Shown here piece by piece: positions 1-7,493 of a stretch of DNA of 64,000 nucleotides (position 1 is its first letter; each line of letters opens with the position of its first letter). The translations under genes were made by a program, and so were the position numbers. The notes below the pieces were generated by a model that was not told the DNA's origin, did no database searches, and saw nothing but the letters and a program-made list of their open reading frames with translations. Origin of the DNA: Tolumonas sp008015085 (GTDB lineage: Bacteria; Pseudomonadota; Gammaproteobacteria; Enterobacterales; Aeromonadaceae); the NCBI GenBank assembly GCA_029265125.1, contig JAJUJX010000001.1:372001-436000 (forward strand), in the 5' to 3' direction.

Positions 1-783
1 GTTCCAGAACGGATGCTGTGCCGGTAAAGGTTCTTCAGCAAAAACGTCCAATAAGACAAAACGCAGATGCTGCTGATTCAAAAGAGTCAGGAGTGCGTCC
101 TGATCGATCAGTGAGCCCCGGCCCGCATTAATAATCGCTGCATTTTTCGGCAGTAAGGCTAATCGCTCCGCATTTAACAAATGCGTTGTTTCTGTTGTCG
201 CAGGTAACACACTGAATAAGACATCGGTTTCTGGTAGCAAAGAGTCGAGAGCCGCGCATCCGTGCACACAACGCACATTTTCTATTTCACGGGGTTGCCT
301 GCTCCAGCCACTAACCGGGTAACCCAGATGTGCCAGATTCTGTGCGACCTGCATGCCCAACTGGCCTAACCCTAAAATGGTAACTCGGGTATTTTTTGCT
401 AACCGGGTGGGTTTGGGCTGCCATATACCAGCACGCTGTTGACGTTGGTAGATATCCATCTGCCGCTGATAATGCAACAGGCCATAAAGTGCATATTCTG
501 TCATTTGCTGCGCCATGCCAGCATCCGTCAGCCGAATAATGGTTACATCCTCCGGAATATCATTCCGCTGTAAAAACTTATCAACGCCAGCACCTAATGT
601 GAAAATTACCTGTAAATTGGGAAAACGATGAAAGAAATCAACCGGAGGTTTCCAGGCAACCACATGGGTAACGGCTTCAGCATTCACTTCTTGTGGCCAG
701 CAAGCGATAGTCCAATCTGGTAGTGCTGCTTGTAATAGCTGATAGTAAAGATCTTGCTGATCGGGGGAGTAGAGATAGAGCAT
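1..783 (-). CDS. ghrA: Glyoxylate/hydroxypyruvate reductase A, partial (C-terminus off the left edge)
   Basis: A D-2-hydroxyacid dehydrogenase of the GhrA type, which reduces glyoxylate and hydroxypyruvate with NADPH in the cytoplasm. The open frame begins at ATG 783 and runs 261 codons off the left end with no stop. Visible marks are the Rossmann glycine motif GLGQLGMQVA, the conserved NAGRGSLIDQDALL block and LDVFAEEPLP leading to the C-terminal catalytic region. The catalytic His lies beyond the window. It is divergent from the polysaccharide locus to its right, with a 150-base gap between. The family call is firm. GhrA rather than another hydroxyacid dehydrogenase is inferred from overall resemblance. 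Confidence 0.88.
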   Translation of the reverse strand, partial: MLYLYSPDQQDLYYQLLQAALPDWTIACWPQEVNAEAVTHVVAWKPPVDFFHRFPNLQVIFTLGAGVDKFLQRNDIPEDVTIIRLTDAGMAQQMTEYALYGLLHYQRQMDIYQRQQRAGIWQPKPTRLAKNTRVTILGLGQLGMQVAQNLAHLGYPVSGWSRQPREIENVRCVHGCAALDSLLPETDVLFSVLPATTETTHLLNAERLALLPKNAAIINAGRGSLIDQDALLTLLNQQHLRFVLLDVFAEEPLPAQHPFWN

Positions 784-936
784 AGGTATATTTCCGTTTA
801 TATATGGAATCGATTGAGTTCAACAATAAACATTGAATTTTCCTATTACAATCAATTACACATTTTATGTATATGAAATGTTTTTTATTGGTATATTTAA
901 CATTTGATCAAAGCCATACTCTAATATTAGCTAAAT
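784..936. promoter_or_regulatory. Divergent promoter region between ghrA and the TackOD1 gene
   Basis: AT-rich spacer that must hold the promoters of both divergent genes. A short dyad, TTCAA-N9-TTGAA, lies near 819-837. No convincing -35/-10 pair stands out, and no strong ribosome binding site precedes ATG 937. Confidence 0.35.
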
Positions 937-2283
937 ATGAAGTATTTATTTTTAGGGCAACAGACTGTAAATCCCATCGTACACTCGTTGTCTTCGGTGT
1001 CACATATTACTTCATTGTCCGAAGTCCTAGATGGACCTGCCTGCTTTATTCTGAATATCGATCATCCTGATGAGCAAGATCAATTATTGATACAACTCAG
1101 AATGCATCCCCGCTGGTTTATGTTCCCGGTTTTTATTCTACAAAGTAGCCCTTTATCTGCTTATTTGTGTGATGGGCTACTACAGGATGATCTGCTACTC
1201 AGAATAGAACAATTTGAACAACGGTATCAGCTATTACAGCTGGATCCGGAAAAAGGATTAACGGAACGGTTATTGAGTTATCTCTGGTTATGGCCAGGCC
1301 GAACCTTGATGGCGAAGGCTTATCCTGAGAGCCCTCGTCTGTATGATTATCCTTTAGCTGCATTATGGACTGATCAGGATAACGAATTATTCGCCTGGCT
1401 GTATTCCATGGAGCGGGATGGATTAATCGAAGGCGCTGAACTGGTAGATCGGGTGCGTTACTGCTCTTCCTGCCACAGTGGGCATCTGAATTATGTTGAA
1501 ACCTGTCCGGAGTGCGGCAGTATCGATGTAGGTACTGAATCGGCATTGCACTGTTTCGCTTGTGGACATGTTGCTGCCCAATCCGATTTTCTCCATGGCG
1601 GACATCTTTCTTGTCCAAACTGTTTGAGTCAGTTACGTCATATTGGCGTTGATTATGATCGTCCGCTGGAAAATTATCGTTGCCACAGCTGTCATTCATT
1701 ATTCGTTGATGGAGTTGTTAAAGTCCGCTGTCTGGAAAACAGACATGAACAGTCACCTGAGCAGCTTATTATGCGGACCATCCGTCATTATCAATTGACT
1801 GATGCTGGTGTGATGTTTATCCGTAATGGCGCATTGCGCAATCTCATCCCAGAGTGGATCGGGGGCAATGTTGCTAAAGAGCATTTTTACTGGTTATTGC
1901 TGTGGCAAAACAAACTGGCATTACGTCATCAGACATCACATCTGGTGGCAGCGCTGAAATTTATTGATTTAACGCAGGCGATTTACCATTTAGGAGAGGC
2001 AGAAGCTATTACCCGTATTGACGCGCTCACCCAGCGTCTGCAGTCTGTGTTACGCCTGACAGATGTCTGTTGCCATTACCGTGATGATATTTTGCTGTTT
2101 TTCCTGCCGAATACCCCAGCGAATCAGATTGAAGTTATTACTCGTAAACTGGCTAATCTGGGAGCGGAACAATCATCACATCAGTTACATTTGGATTTCC
2201 GTTTACAGCCGTTACCGGATGCGACGCTCGACGATAATGCTGCGTTGTGGATCGAGCAATTACTCGGAGCCTTTGCTTCGTGA
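937..2283 (+). CDS. TackOD1-type zinc-ribbon protein with a degenerate GGDEF domain, putative c-di-GMP receptor
   Basis: A 448-residue cytoplasmic protein with three parts. Residues 1-80 look like a degenerate receiver-like domain. Residues 176-265 hold five CxxC pairs (176/179, 190/193, 206/209, 226/229, 249/252) plus C265, the pattern of the metal-binding TackOD1 domain. Residues from about 330 to 448 resemble a GGDEF fold in which the active-site motif has become RDDIL (382-386), while an RxxD signature (RLTD, 373-376) sits at the canonical I-site distance before it. I infer that it binds c-di-GMP or senses another signal but does not make c-di-GMP. Its stop overlaps the start of the glycosyltransferase gene, so the two are probably co-translated. 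The TackOD1 call comes from pattern recall; the GGDEF reading is my own alignment by eye. Confidence 0.7.
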   Translation: MKYLFLGQQTVNPIVHSLSSVSHITSLSEVLDGPACFILNIDHPDEQDQLLIQLRMHPRWFMFPVFILQSSPLSAYLCDGLLQDDLLLRIEQFEQRYQLLQLDPEKGLTERLLSYLWLWPGRTLMAKAYPESPRLYDYPLAALWTDQDNELFAWLYSMERDGLIEGAELVDRVRYCSSCHSGHLNYVETCPECGSIDVGTESALHCFACGHVAAQSDFLHGGHLSCPNCLSQLRHIGVDYDRPLENYRCHSCHSLFVDGVVKVRCLENRHEQSPEQLIMRTIRHYQLTDAGVMFIRNGALRNLIPEWIGGNVAKEHFYWLLLWQNKLALRHQTSHLVAALKFIDLTQAIYHLGEAEAITRIDALTQRLQSVLRLTDVCCHYRDDILLFFLPNTPANQIEVITRKLANLGAEQSSHQLHLDFRLQPLPDATLDDNAALWIEQLLGAFAS

Positions 2284-3617
2284 GCGATCAATGGCTGGTT
2301 ATCTGTTATTTCTTTTTGCAGTTTTCGCATGTTCTGCTAACAGACATTTCAGCGGTTATTGCCTTTTTGCCTATGTTGCTGGTCTTCGAATTACCTTTGA
2401 GTCTGTTGGTGCTATTGGGAATCGGACGTTGGTACTGGCGAAAACAGCAGGAATCGAGAAAAGAAAAAACACATTATGTGCCCTTCGTCAGTTGTGGTAT
2501 CACCTGCTACAGCGAAGGGGAGGATATTAAAAAAACGATCCTGACATTGTGTGAACAGGTGTATAGCGGGCATATCGAAATTATTGCTGTGATTGATGGT
2601 GCCAGTGTAAATAAACATACCTATCAAGCTGCACTGGAATGTCAGCAAATGGTGTCTCGTTATCCACAACGTCATCTGGTTATCCTTCCCAAATGGCAAC
2701 GAGGTGGGCGGGTTTCGTCGCTAAATGCTGCGTTGAATATAGCGAAAGGCGAGTTATTTTTTGCTCTGGATGGTGATACCTCTTTTGACAACGATATGGT
2801 CAGTCATATCACAAAGGAATTCATCGATCCCAATGTGCCAGCAGTAGGCGGCTCACTGCGGGTCAGAAATGACAAAGTGAGTCTGGTATCCCGTATGCAG
2901 GCGATGGAATATATGATTTCGTTGCAGGGAGCTAAAACCGGATTAGCAGAATGGAATGTCATAAATAATATATCTGGTGCATTTGGGGCATTCCGTACAC
3001 AATTTATCCGTCGGATCGGAGGATGGGATACGCATTCGGCCGAAGATTTGGATATTACGCTGCGGATCAAGCAATACATGGCTCGTCATCCTGGTTTGCG
3101 GATCCCGTTTGCAGCTCATGCCATGGGACATACCGATGCACCCACGACCGCTAAAGTGCTATTTATGCAACGTATTCGTTGGGATGGTGATCTCTATTTT
3201 CTTTATCTAAGAAAGCATAAGCATGGATTATCACCCAAACTGCTAGGATGGAAAAACTATATATTCACCGTAATGTATGGTGTGCTGCAGAATATTTTAT
3301 TACCGTATCTGGTGATTTTTTATAATATCTGGCTGTTCTTAAATTTCCCTGCTGGTGTGGTGTTAGCCGGTTTTGCTATCCAGTATTTTTGTTATTTGTT
3401 TTTTACCACACTGCATTTTCTGGTCTTTTTCTTGGCTATTTCTGAACGACCAAAGCAAGACCTTTATTATTTCAAGTGGTTACCTGTATATCCGTTATAC
3501 AGTTTTGTTATGCGTATCGTTAACGCCGCCGCAGTATTAAATGAAGTTATCCGTCGAGGGCATGAAGAAAGCAATATGGCACCGTGGTGGGTATTGAAGA
3601 AGGGAAAACGTTTCTGA
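2280..3617 (+). CDS. Processive family 2 glycosyltransferase (putative exopolysaccharide synthase)
   Basis: A membrane synthase of the BcsA/hyaluronan-synthase/Alg8 type that would polymerise a nucleotide sugar and pass the chain across the inner membrane. GTG 2280 overlaps the TGA of the gene before it (GTGA) and has GGAG about ten bases upstream, so I prefer it to an in-frame ATG at 2247; the protein is then 445 residues. Seen from that start: N-terminal hydrophobic segments to residue 49, DGD at 164-166, ED at 255-256, QRIRW at 297-301, then several C-terminal membrane segments. These are the D, DxD, ED and QxxRW landmarks of processive GT2 enzymes. No PilZ domain is fused. The sugar is unknown; the GH16-like partner suggests a beta-linked hexose polymer. 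Confidence 0.85.
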   Translation: MSDQWLVICYFFLQFSHVLLTDISAVIAFLPMLLVFELPLSLLVLLGIGRWYWRKQQESRKEKTHYVPFVSCGITCYSEGEDIKKTILTLCEQVYSGHIEIIAVIDGASVNKHTYQAALECQQMVSRYPQRHLVILPKWQRGGRVSSLNAALNIAKGELFFALDGDTSFDNDMVSHITKEFIDPNVPAVGGSLRVRNDKVSLVSRMQAMEYMISLQGAKTGLAEWNVINNISGAFGAFRTQFIRRIGGWDTHSAEDLDITLRIKQYMARHPGLRIPFAAHAMGHTDAPTTAKVLFMQRIRWDGDLYFLYLRKHKHGLSPKLLGWKNYIFTVMYGVLQNILLPYLVIFYNIWLFLNFPAGVVLAGFAIQYFCYLFFTTLHFLVFFLAISERPKQDLYYFKWLPVYPLYSFVMRIVNAAAVLNEVIRRGHEESNMAPWWVLKKGKRF

Positions 3618-3618
3618 T

Positions 3619-4692
3619 ATGAAAATTAAGTTTCATCTCGATAAACAACATAACCCCATGCAGCAAGACGGGGTAAAAGTGAATTATGGTGCTGGAAGAC
3701 GAGTTGCATTCCGATTTCGTTGGTATCTGATTTTATTTTTAATAATTAGCCCATTGTTGATTTTTATATGGTATGTCACTAAAGATAAAATGGTGGTGGA
3801 ATCGCCGGGAGTGCTGACAACAGAACCATTAACAATTAAAGCTAGTCAAGATGCTACTATTTACTCTGTGAATGTTCGGCAGGGCCATGTTGCCCATCAA
3901 GGCGAATTACTGATTACACTGAATAAACCTGTTTTACAAACGGAAATTAATCAATTAGAGGAAAATATAACTAAGCTGGATAAGTCATTAGCTGCAGATT
4001 GGAATAAACAGCAAGCACTGTTAAAGGCGAAAATTAATATTGCTGATTTAGACTTGAAGGAAAAAACAGAGCTATACCAAAAATATATGGGGCTCAAACA
4101 AAAAGGATTATTACAGTTACAAGAATGGGCTAATGTCAGCCAGTTAAAAATTAATGCAGAACTATTGCAGTTAGAAAGTAACCGAAATTTACATGCTTTA
4201 AATCAGGATAAAATTAGCGGCACCGCTGCACAGTATCTGAATGAGTTGAAATTACGTTTACAACTACTTAAAGCTAGCGAAGCTGAATTGCAGATAACGG
4301 CCCCCATGCAAGGTGAAGTCAAAGATGTGCTGGTTCAAGCTGGACTGGCTGTACGCAGTGGCGATCCATTATTGCTTTATGCTGTCCGTTCACAACCTGT
4401 AGTCGTTGCTTATCTATCGCCATCTGATGTGTTGTTTTCTGAAATCGGGCAGCGAGCAACGGTCACACTGCCTAGTGGAGAAACAATCGAAGCAACTGTC
4501 AGTGAACCGACTAAAATCACAGAGAAAGTACCTGCGCAGTTGGTCGGGCCTTTTGAAAATAATAAGGCTGCACTGAAAGTTGTGTTAAAGCTGGAACACA
4601 TGCCACGTCAGGTCATTGAAGGGTTATCCGTTTCAGTGCGGTTTCACTATACCAAAAGTAATGTATGGTCTCATATCAGGAATATAGTTTGA
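3619..4692 (+). CDS. HlyD-family membrane fusion protein (periplasmic adaptor)
   Basis: A 357-residue inner-membrane-anchored adaptor. It has a cytoplasmic N-terminus of about 35 residues, one membrane segment near 36-55, a lipoyl-like half motif (about 70-95), a coiled-coil hairpin (about 105-205), the second lipoyl half (LQITAPMQGEVKDVLVQAG) and a beta-barrel domain to the end. It starts one base after the synthase stop, so the two are tightly coupled. The periplasmic half resembles that of Alg44, but the PilZ domain is missing, so control by c-di-GMP would have to come from elsewhere, perhaps the first gene of this locus. No ABC or RND partner is encoded beside it, which argues for polysaccharide rather than protein or drug export. 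Confidence 0.8.
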   Translation: MKIKFHLDKQHNPMQQDGVKVNYGAGRRVAFRFRWYLILFLIISPLLIFIWYVTKDKMVVESPGVLTTEPLTIKASQDATIYSVNVRQGHVAHQGELLITLNKPVLQTEINQLEENITKLDKSLAADWNKQQALLKAKINIADLDLKEKTELYQKYMGLKQKGLLQLQEWANVSQLKINAELLQLESNRNLHALNQDKISGTAAQYLNELKLRLQLLKASEAELQITAPMQGEVKDVLVQAGLAVRSGDPLLLYAVRSQPVVVAYLSPSDVLFSEIGQRATVTLPSGETIEATVSEPTKITEKVPAQLVGPFENNKAALKVVLKLEHMPRQVIEGLSVSVRFHYTKSNVWSHIRNIV

Positions 4693-4733
4693 TGAAATAG
4701 TGCTAAGTTCTGCAACCAGAATCGGAGGCAATG

Positions 4734-5501
4734 ATGCTGATACACAAGAGATATGTATGGTTAGGTGTGCTTGTGGCGTTAGGTTTTTCTGTTACTAACG
4801 CCAACGCAAAAACACTGACATTTGCCGGTGAGCAATGGGTGGTAAAAAACGGTGTTGCAGCGCCAGGACCGAATAACTGGAGTGAAGACAATGCCTGGGT
4901 TGATAGCCTGGGGCAGTTACACCTGAAAATCAGTTATCTCAATGGTAATTGGTATAGCGCCGAAGTTTATCAAGCAACGAATAAAGGATTTGGCAACTAT
5001 CAGTGGCGCGTCAGCAGTCAGCTCGATCAACTGGATGAAAATATCGTACTTGGATTGTTTCATTATAAAGGGCCAGATGGCCAGAATGAGATCGATATCG
5101 AAATGGCCAAATGGGGTGACAGCACTGCACCATTAGGTAATTTCACTGTTTATCCGGCTTCATCAACACTTTCTCTGAAAACAACCACCTTTGCTGTTTT
5201 TCCTAGTGGCTTAGACACCATTCAGCGTTACAGCTGGCGTAATAACGCCGTATGTTTCCAGTTATTTAATGACAATGGCAGTGATGAACCTGCTGCGAGT
5301 GATAAAATCGCTGGCTGGAAATTTGCACCGACTAATTACAAGAAAGCGATCCCACAAACGACGATGCCTCTGCACATTAATTTGTGGCTGCGTAAGGGAT
5401 TAGCGCCAGTAAATGGGCAGGAAGTAGAAGTGGTGATTAAAGGCTTTAGTTATACCGCGACTCAGAACATACCCACTGGCACCGCATCATGGTGCCAGTA
5501 G
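4734..5501 (+). CDS. Exported GH16-like glycoside hydrolase
   Basis: A 255-residue protein with a Sec signal peptide ending near residue 25 (AKA or ANA). The GH16 catalytic signature ExDxE is seen as EIDIE, with E119, D121 and E123, followed by AKWGD. The length suits a single jelly-roll GH16 domain. GGAGG at 4724-4728 sits five bases before ATG 4734 and only two before the overlapping ATG 4731, so the second is preferred. GH16 enzymes cut beta-1,3 or beta-1,4 glucans and galactans or transglycosylate them. As the last gene of a synthase locus it probably trims or releases the polymer, as AlgL does for alginate. Substrate is not predictable from sequence. Confidence 0.75.
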   Translation: MLIHKRYVWLGVLVALGFSVTNANAKTLTFAGEQWVVKNGVAAPGPNNWSEDNAWVDSLGQLHLKISYLNGNWYSAEVYQATNKGFGNYQWRVSSQLDQLDENIVLGLFHYKGPDGQNEIDIEMAKWGDSTAPLGNFTVYPASSTLSLKTTTFAVFPSGLDTIQRYSWRNNAVCFQLFNDNGSDEPAASDKIAGWKFAPTNYKKAIPQTTMPLHINLWLRKGLAPVNGQEVEVVIKGFSYTATQNIPTGTASWCQ

Positions 5502-5511
5502 GATGATTTGA

Positions 5512-6012
5512 TTACGCCAGCACCTTAAGTGCTGCATCATAGTTTGGTTCATGAGTAATTTCATCCACCAGCTCGGCATACAGCACTTTATCGGCTTCAT
5601 CCAGAACGACAACGGCACGGGCTGTCAGACCAGCCAGCACGCTATCCACGATATCAACACCATAAGCCTGCTTAAATTCGCTACCACGCAGGGTTGATAG
5701 ACTTACCACATTATCCAGCCCTTCAGCACCGCAGAAACGTGCCTGAGCGAAAGGTAGATCAGCAGAGATACATAGCACAACCGTGTTATTCAGTTTGCTG
5801 GCACTTTCATTGAAGTGACGTACAGAGGCCGCGCAAACAGGAGTGTCTACGCTTGGGAAGATATTCAGCACTTTACGTTTGCCGGCAAATGAAAGCAGGC
5901 TGACATCAGCCAGATCTTTGTTTACCAGAGAAAATGGTTTAGCTGTTGTACCGGCTTGCGGAAAATCACCGTTCACATTCACTGGATTTCCAGCCAGAGT
6001 TACAGTTGCCAT
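5512..6012 (-). CDS. tpx: Thiol peroxidase Tpx
   Basis: A periplasmic or cytosolic lipid-hydroperoxide peroxidase of the peroxiredoxin family, 166 residues. The peroxidatic Cys lies in PSVDTPVC and the resolving Cys in FAQARFCGAEGL, both typical of Tpx. ATG 6012 has AAGGAG eight bases upstream and gives the family's usual start (MATVTLAGNPV). An in-frame ATG at 6051 would add 13 unrelated residues. It stands tail to tail with the GH16-like gene, with only ten bases between, and looks like an unrelated housekeeping gene between two polysaccharide loci. Confidence 0.96.
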   Translation of the reverse strand: MATVTLAGNPVNVNGDFPQAGTTAKPFSLVNKDLADVSLLSFAGKRKVLNIFPSVDTPVCAASVRHFNESASKLNNTVVLCISADLPFAQARFCGAEGLDNVVSLSTLRGSEFKQAYGVDIVDSVLAGLTARAVVVLDEADKVLYAELVDEITHEPNYDAALKVLA

Positions 6013-6126
6013 GAAATATCTCCTTACAAATAGACTGATAATGGTATTCACATTGCATCAATGTGTTCAATATAAATCTTTTAACATATATTTAACAATG
6101 GCCAATGTGTAAAAAATTAAAAATAA

Positions 6127-6150
6127 TAGCCCTCAAATAACAGAGGGCTA
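6127..6150 (-). terminator. Rho-independent terminator after the PL7 lyase gene
   Basis: An eight-base perfect stem, TAGCCCTC against GAGGGCTA, with an eight-base loop. Read on the minus strand it is followed by TTATTTTTAATTTTTT. It separates the PL7 gene from tpx. Confidence 0.85.
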
Positions 6151-6178
6151 TGAGCAATCGATAAGGAAGGGGAAAGCC

Positions 6179-6931
6179 CTAATGGGCAGAAGACAATGAG
6201 CGAAAACGAACTTTACAACCCATTGAATCAGAACTAGAAATTAAGCTAATTTTTTCTTGACAATATGAGCCGGCCTTAAAATAAAACTTTTGTAGCTTCC
6301 AATTTGGGTCTGCACTGACATAATCATAAGATGTTGAATTTCCGCCATTTACGGAAACAGTCACAACACCAGCATTAGAGTCAATCGTATAGCAAAACAT
6401 ACTACTTCCCGGGGATGCCAGCTCGGTTTTAAGTTCCCCGTTTAACCCATTTTCCTGTTTTTTTATTTGGGCATATACTTTACCGTTATACCACTGCACC
6501 TTAGCCAAGGGCTCATCATAGCTATGAATCTGGCCAACGATTACCTTTTGACTCATTGACACTTGAGAAACCCAGAGGCAGCCCTGTAAGGTGTGATGTC
6601 CTTCCCAATTCCAGTCATCCCTTGTATTTTCACCGATAATTTCGCGCAATTCAGTACGTGGATACGATGAATTAGGCGTAGTCGCTAAATCGCCTGTGAC
6701 AGGTGTCCAGAATGTCATTTTACCGTTAGCGTCTAGATAAAAATATTTACTGGCATACCCGGATAATAATTCATCAGACATGATTTCAGCAGCATATCCG
6801 TCAGAATCGGCGATGGGTAAGGTCAGCTTCCATTGGCGTAAATCAAAATTTCCCATTGCTGGAGCTATAAATGTAGTTGCAGCCTTACTCGGCAAAACAG
6901 CTATAAATAACAACGCGAATAATTTTTTCAT
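6179..6931 (-). CDS. Exported PL7-family alginate lyase
   Basis: A 250-residue secreted lyase that cuts alginate by beta-elimination. The signal peptide ends near residue 17. The three PL7 signatures are present: RTELREI (92-98), QIH (134-136) and YFKAGSYCQ (217-225). The predicted catalytic set is R92, Q134, H136 and Y223. Q-I-H in the middle motif is often linked with G-containing blocks, but that is a weak predictor. It is divergent from the alginate operon, so it may remodel the cell's own alginate or degrade outside alginate. GGTGG precedes the ATG by four bases. The family call is firm; block preference and physiological role are inferred. Confidence 0.93.
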   Translation of the reverse strand: MKKLFALLFIAVLPSKAATTFIAPAMGNFDLRQWKLTLPIADSDGYAAEIMSDELLSGYASKYFYLDANGKMTFWTPVTGDLATTPNSSYPRTELREIIGENTRDDWNWEGHHTLQGCLWVSQVSMSQKVIVGQIHSYDEPLAKVQWYNGKVYAQIKKQENGLNGELKTELASPGSSMFCYTIDSNAGVVTVSVNGGNSTSYDYVSADPNWKLQKFYFKAGSYCQEKISLISSSDSMGCKVRFRSLSSAH

Positions 6932-6943
6932 ATATCCACCAAA

Positions 6944-6957
6944 AGGTATAAATACCT
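6944..6957. promoter_or_regulatory. Short dyad in the 5' leader of the PL7 gene
   Basis: AGGTAT-AA-ATACCT, six-base perfect arms, ends 13 bases before the PL7 start codon. It could be an operator or a small leader hairpin. The regulator is unknown. Confidence 0.3.
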
Positions 6958-7185
6958 ATCAAGAAGGCAGAGGCATATGACAAATAGCAATCATCAGGAC
7001 ATAGGCAAGTAAAGTCCGATAATGCCAATTAATCATTACAGATGTGGCTAACGCTGATGTGTTTTTACCCTATAGGTATGAACGTAGATTGCTGATTATG
7101 AAGGTGGCGCAGATCCCACAAAGGGATGAAGGGGAATAATGGTCTCAACATATACATCTCCTCGAGCTTTTCAAGGCAATTACAC

Positions 7186-7205
7186 ACCTGTAAAAGGAAA
7201 CAGGT
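7186..7205. promoter_or_regulatory. CTGT-N8-ACAG dyad upstream of algD (first copy)
   Basis: ACCTGT and ACAGGT arms separated by eight bases. This fits the CTGT-N8-ACAG core of gammaproteobacterial LexA operators, although the outer bases (ACC/GGT) differ from the usual TAC/GTA. The same arms recur at 50128-50147. Confidence 0.4.
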
Positions 7206-7315
7206 AGATTTAATTGGAACTATTTCACTATGGCTGTTTTTCGGGAAAAAATCAAAATATCTCAAGCAATAAGGTGAAATATAAGCTGCACGACACAATC
7301 CATGACGTATGACAA

Positions 7316-7335
7316 TACTGTAATTGCTGACAGTT
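7316..7335. promoter_or_regulatory. LexA-like box upstream of algD (second copy)
   Basis: TACTGT, eight bases, then ACAGTT. It is very close to the E. coli LexA consensus (TACTGT-N8-ACAGTA), 130 bases downstream of the first dyad and about 160 bases before algD. Binding by LexA is an inference. Confidence 0.45.
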
Positions 7336-7407
7336 TGCCCCATTTGAGCGCCATGTCACACTTTTCTAAGTGAGTTTTCTCTCAAAAATAATTACTCAAA
7401 ACACAGC

Positions 7408-7453
7408 GAAATCTGATGCTTTTACAACATTAGAAAGATGAGCATCAGATTTC
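7408..7453. promoter_or_regulatory. 13-bp perfect inverted repeat in the algD leader
   Basis: Arms GAAATCTGATGCT (7408-7420) and AGCATCAGATTTC (7441-7453) pair perfectly around a 20-base spacer, ending 29 bases before the ribosome binding site of algD. There is no T-run, so it is not a standard terminator. It could be an operator for a dimeric regulator or an mRNA stem-loop. Confidence 0.6.
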
Positions 7454-7493
7454 AAAACTTATGTATCGGGATAAACATATTTAGGAGTTGTTC

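Larger units (their letters stand above)
6932..7493. promoter_or_regulatory. Long divergent control region between the PL7 lyase and algD
   Basis: 562 bases with no believable gene; a 92-codon minus frame at 7065-7343 has no family features and no clear ribosome binding site. It holds three dyads, listed separately, at 7186-7205, 7316-7335 and 7408-7453. A long leader before algD is also known from Pseudomonas, where AlgR, AlgB and AlgU act. I searched by eye for a sigma-E/AlgU type promoter (GAACTT then TCTGA) and found no convincing match. Confidence 0.6.

Noticed and set aside
2063..2530. Plus-strand frame of 155 codons across the TackOD1/GT2 junction
   Set aside because: It is a shadow in another frame of two well-supported genes.
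7065..7343. Minus-strand frame of 92 codons in the algD control region
   Set aside because: No family resemblance, no convincing ribosome binding site, and it overlaps the LexA-like dyads in a region expected to be regulatory.
6932..7493. AlgU/sigma-E type promoter (GAACTT - TCTGA) before algD
   Set aside because: GGAACT near 7216 and GAACGT near 7080 lack a fitting second element at the right distance.
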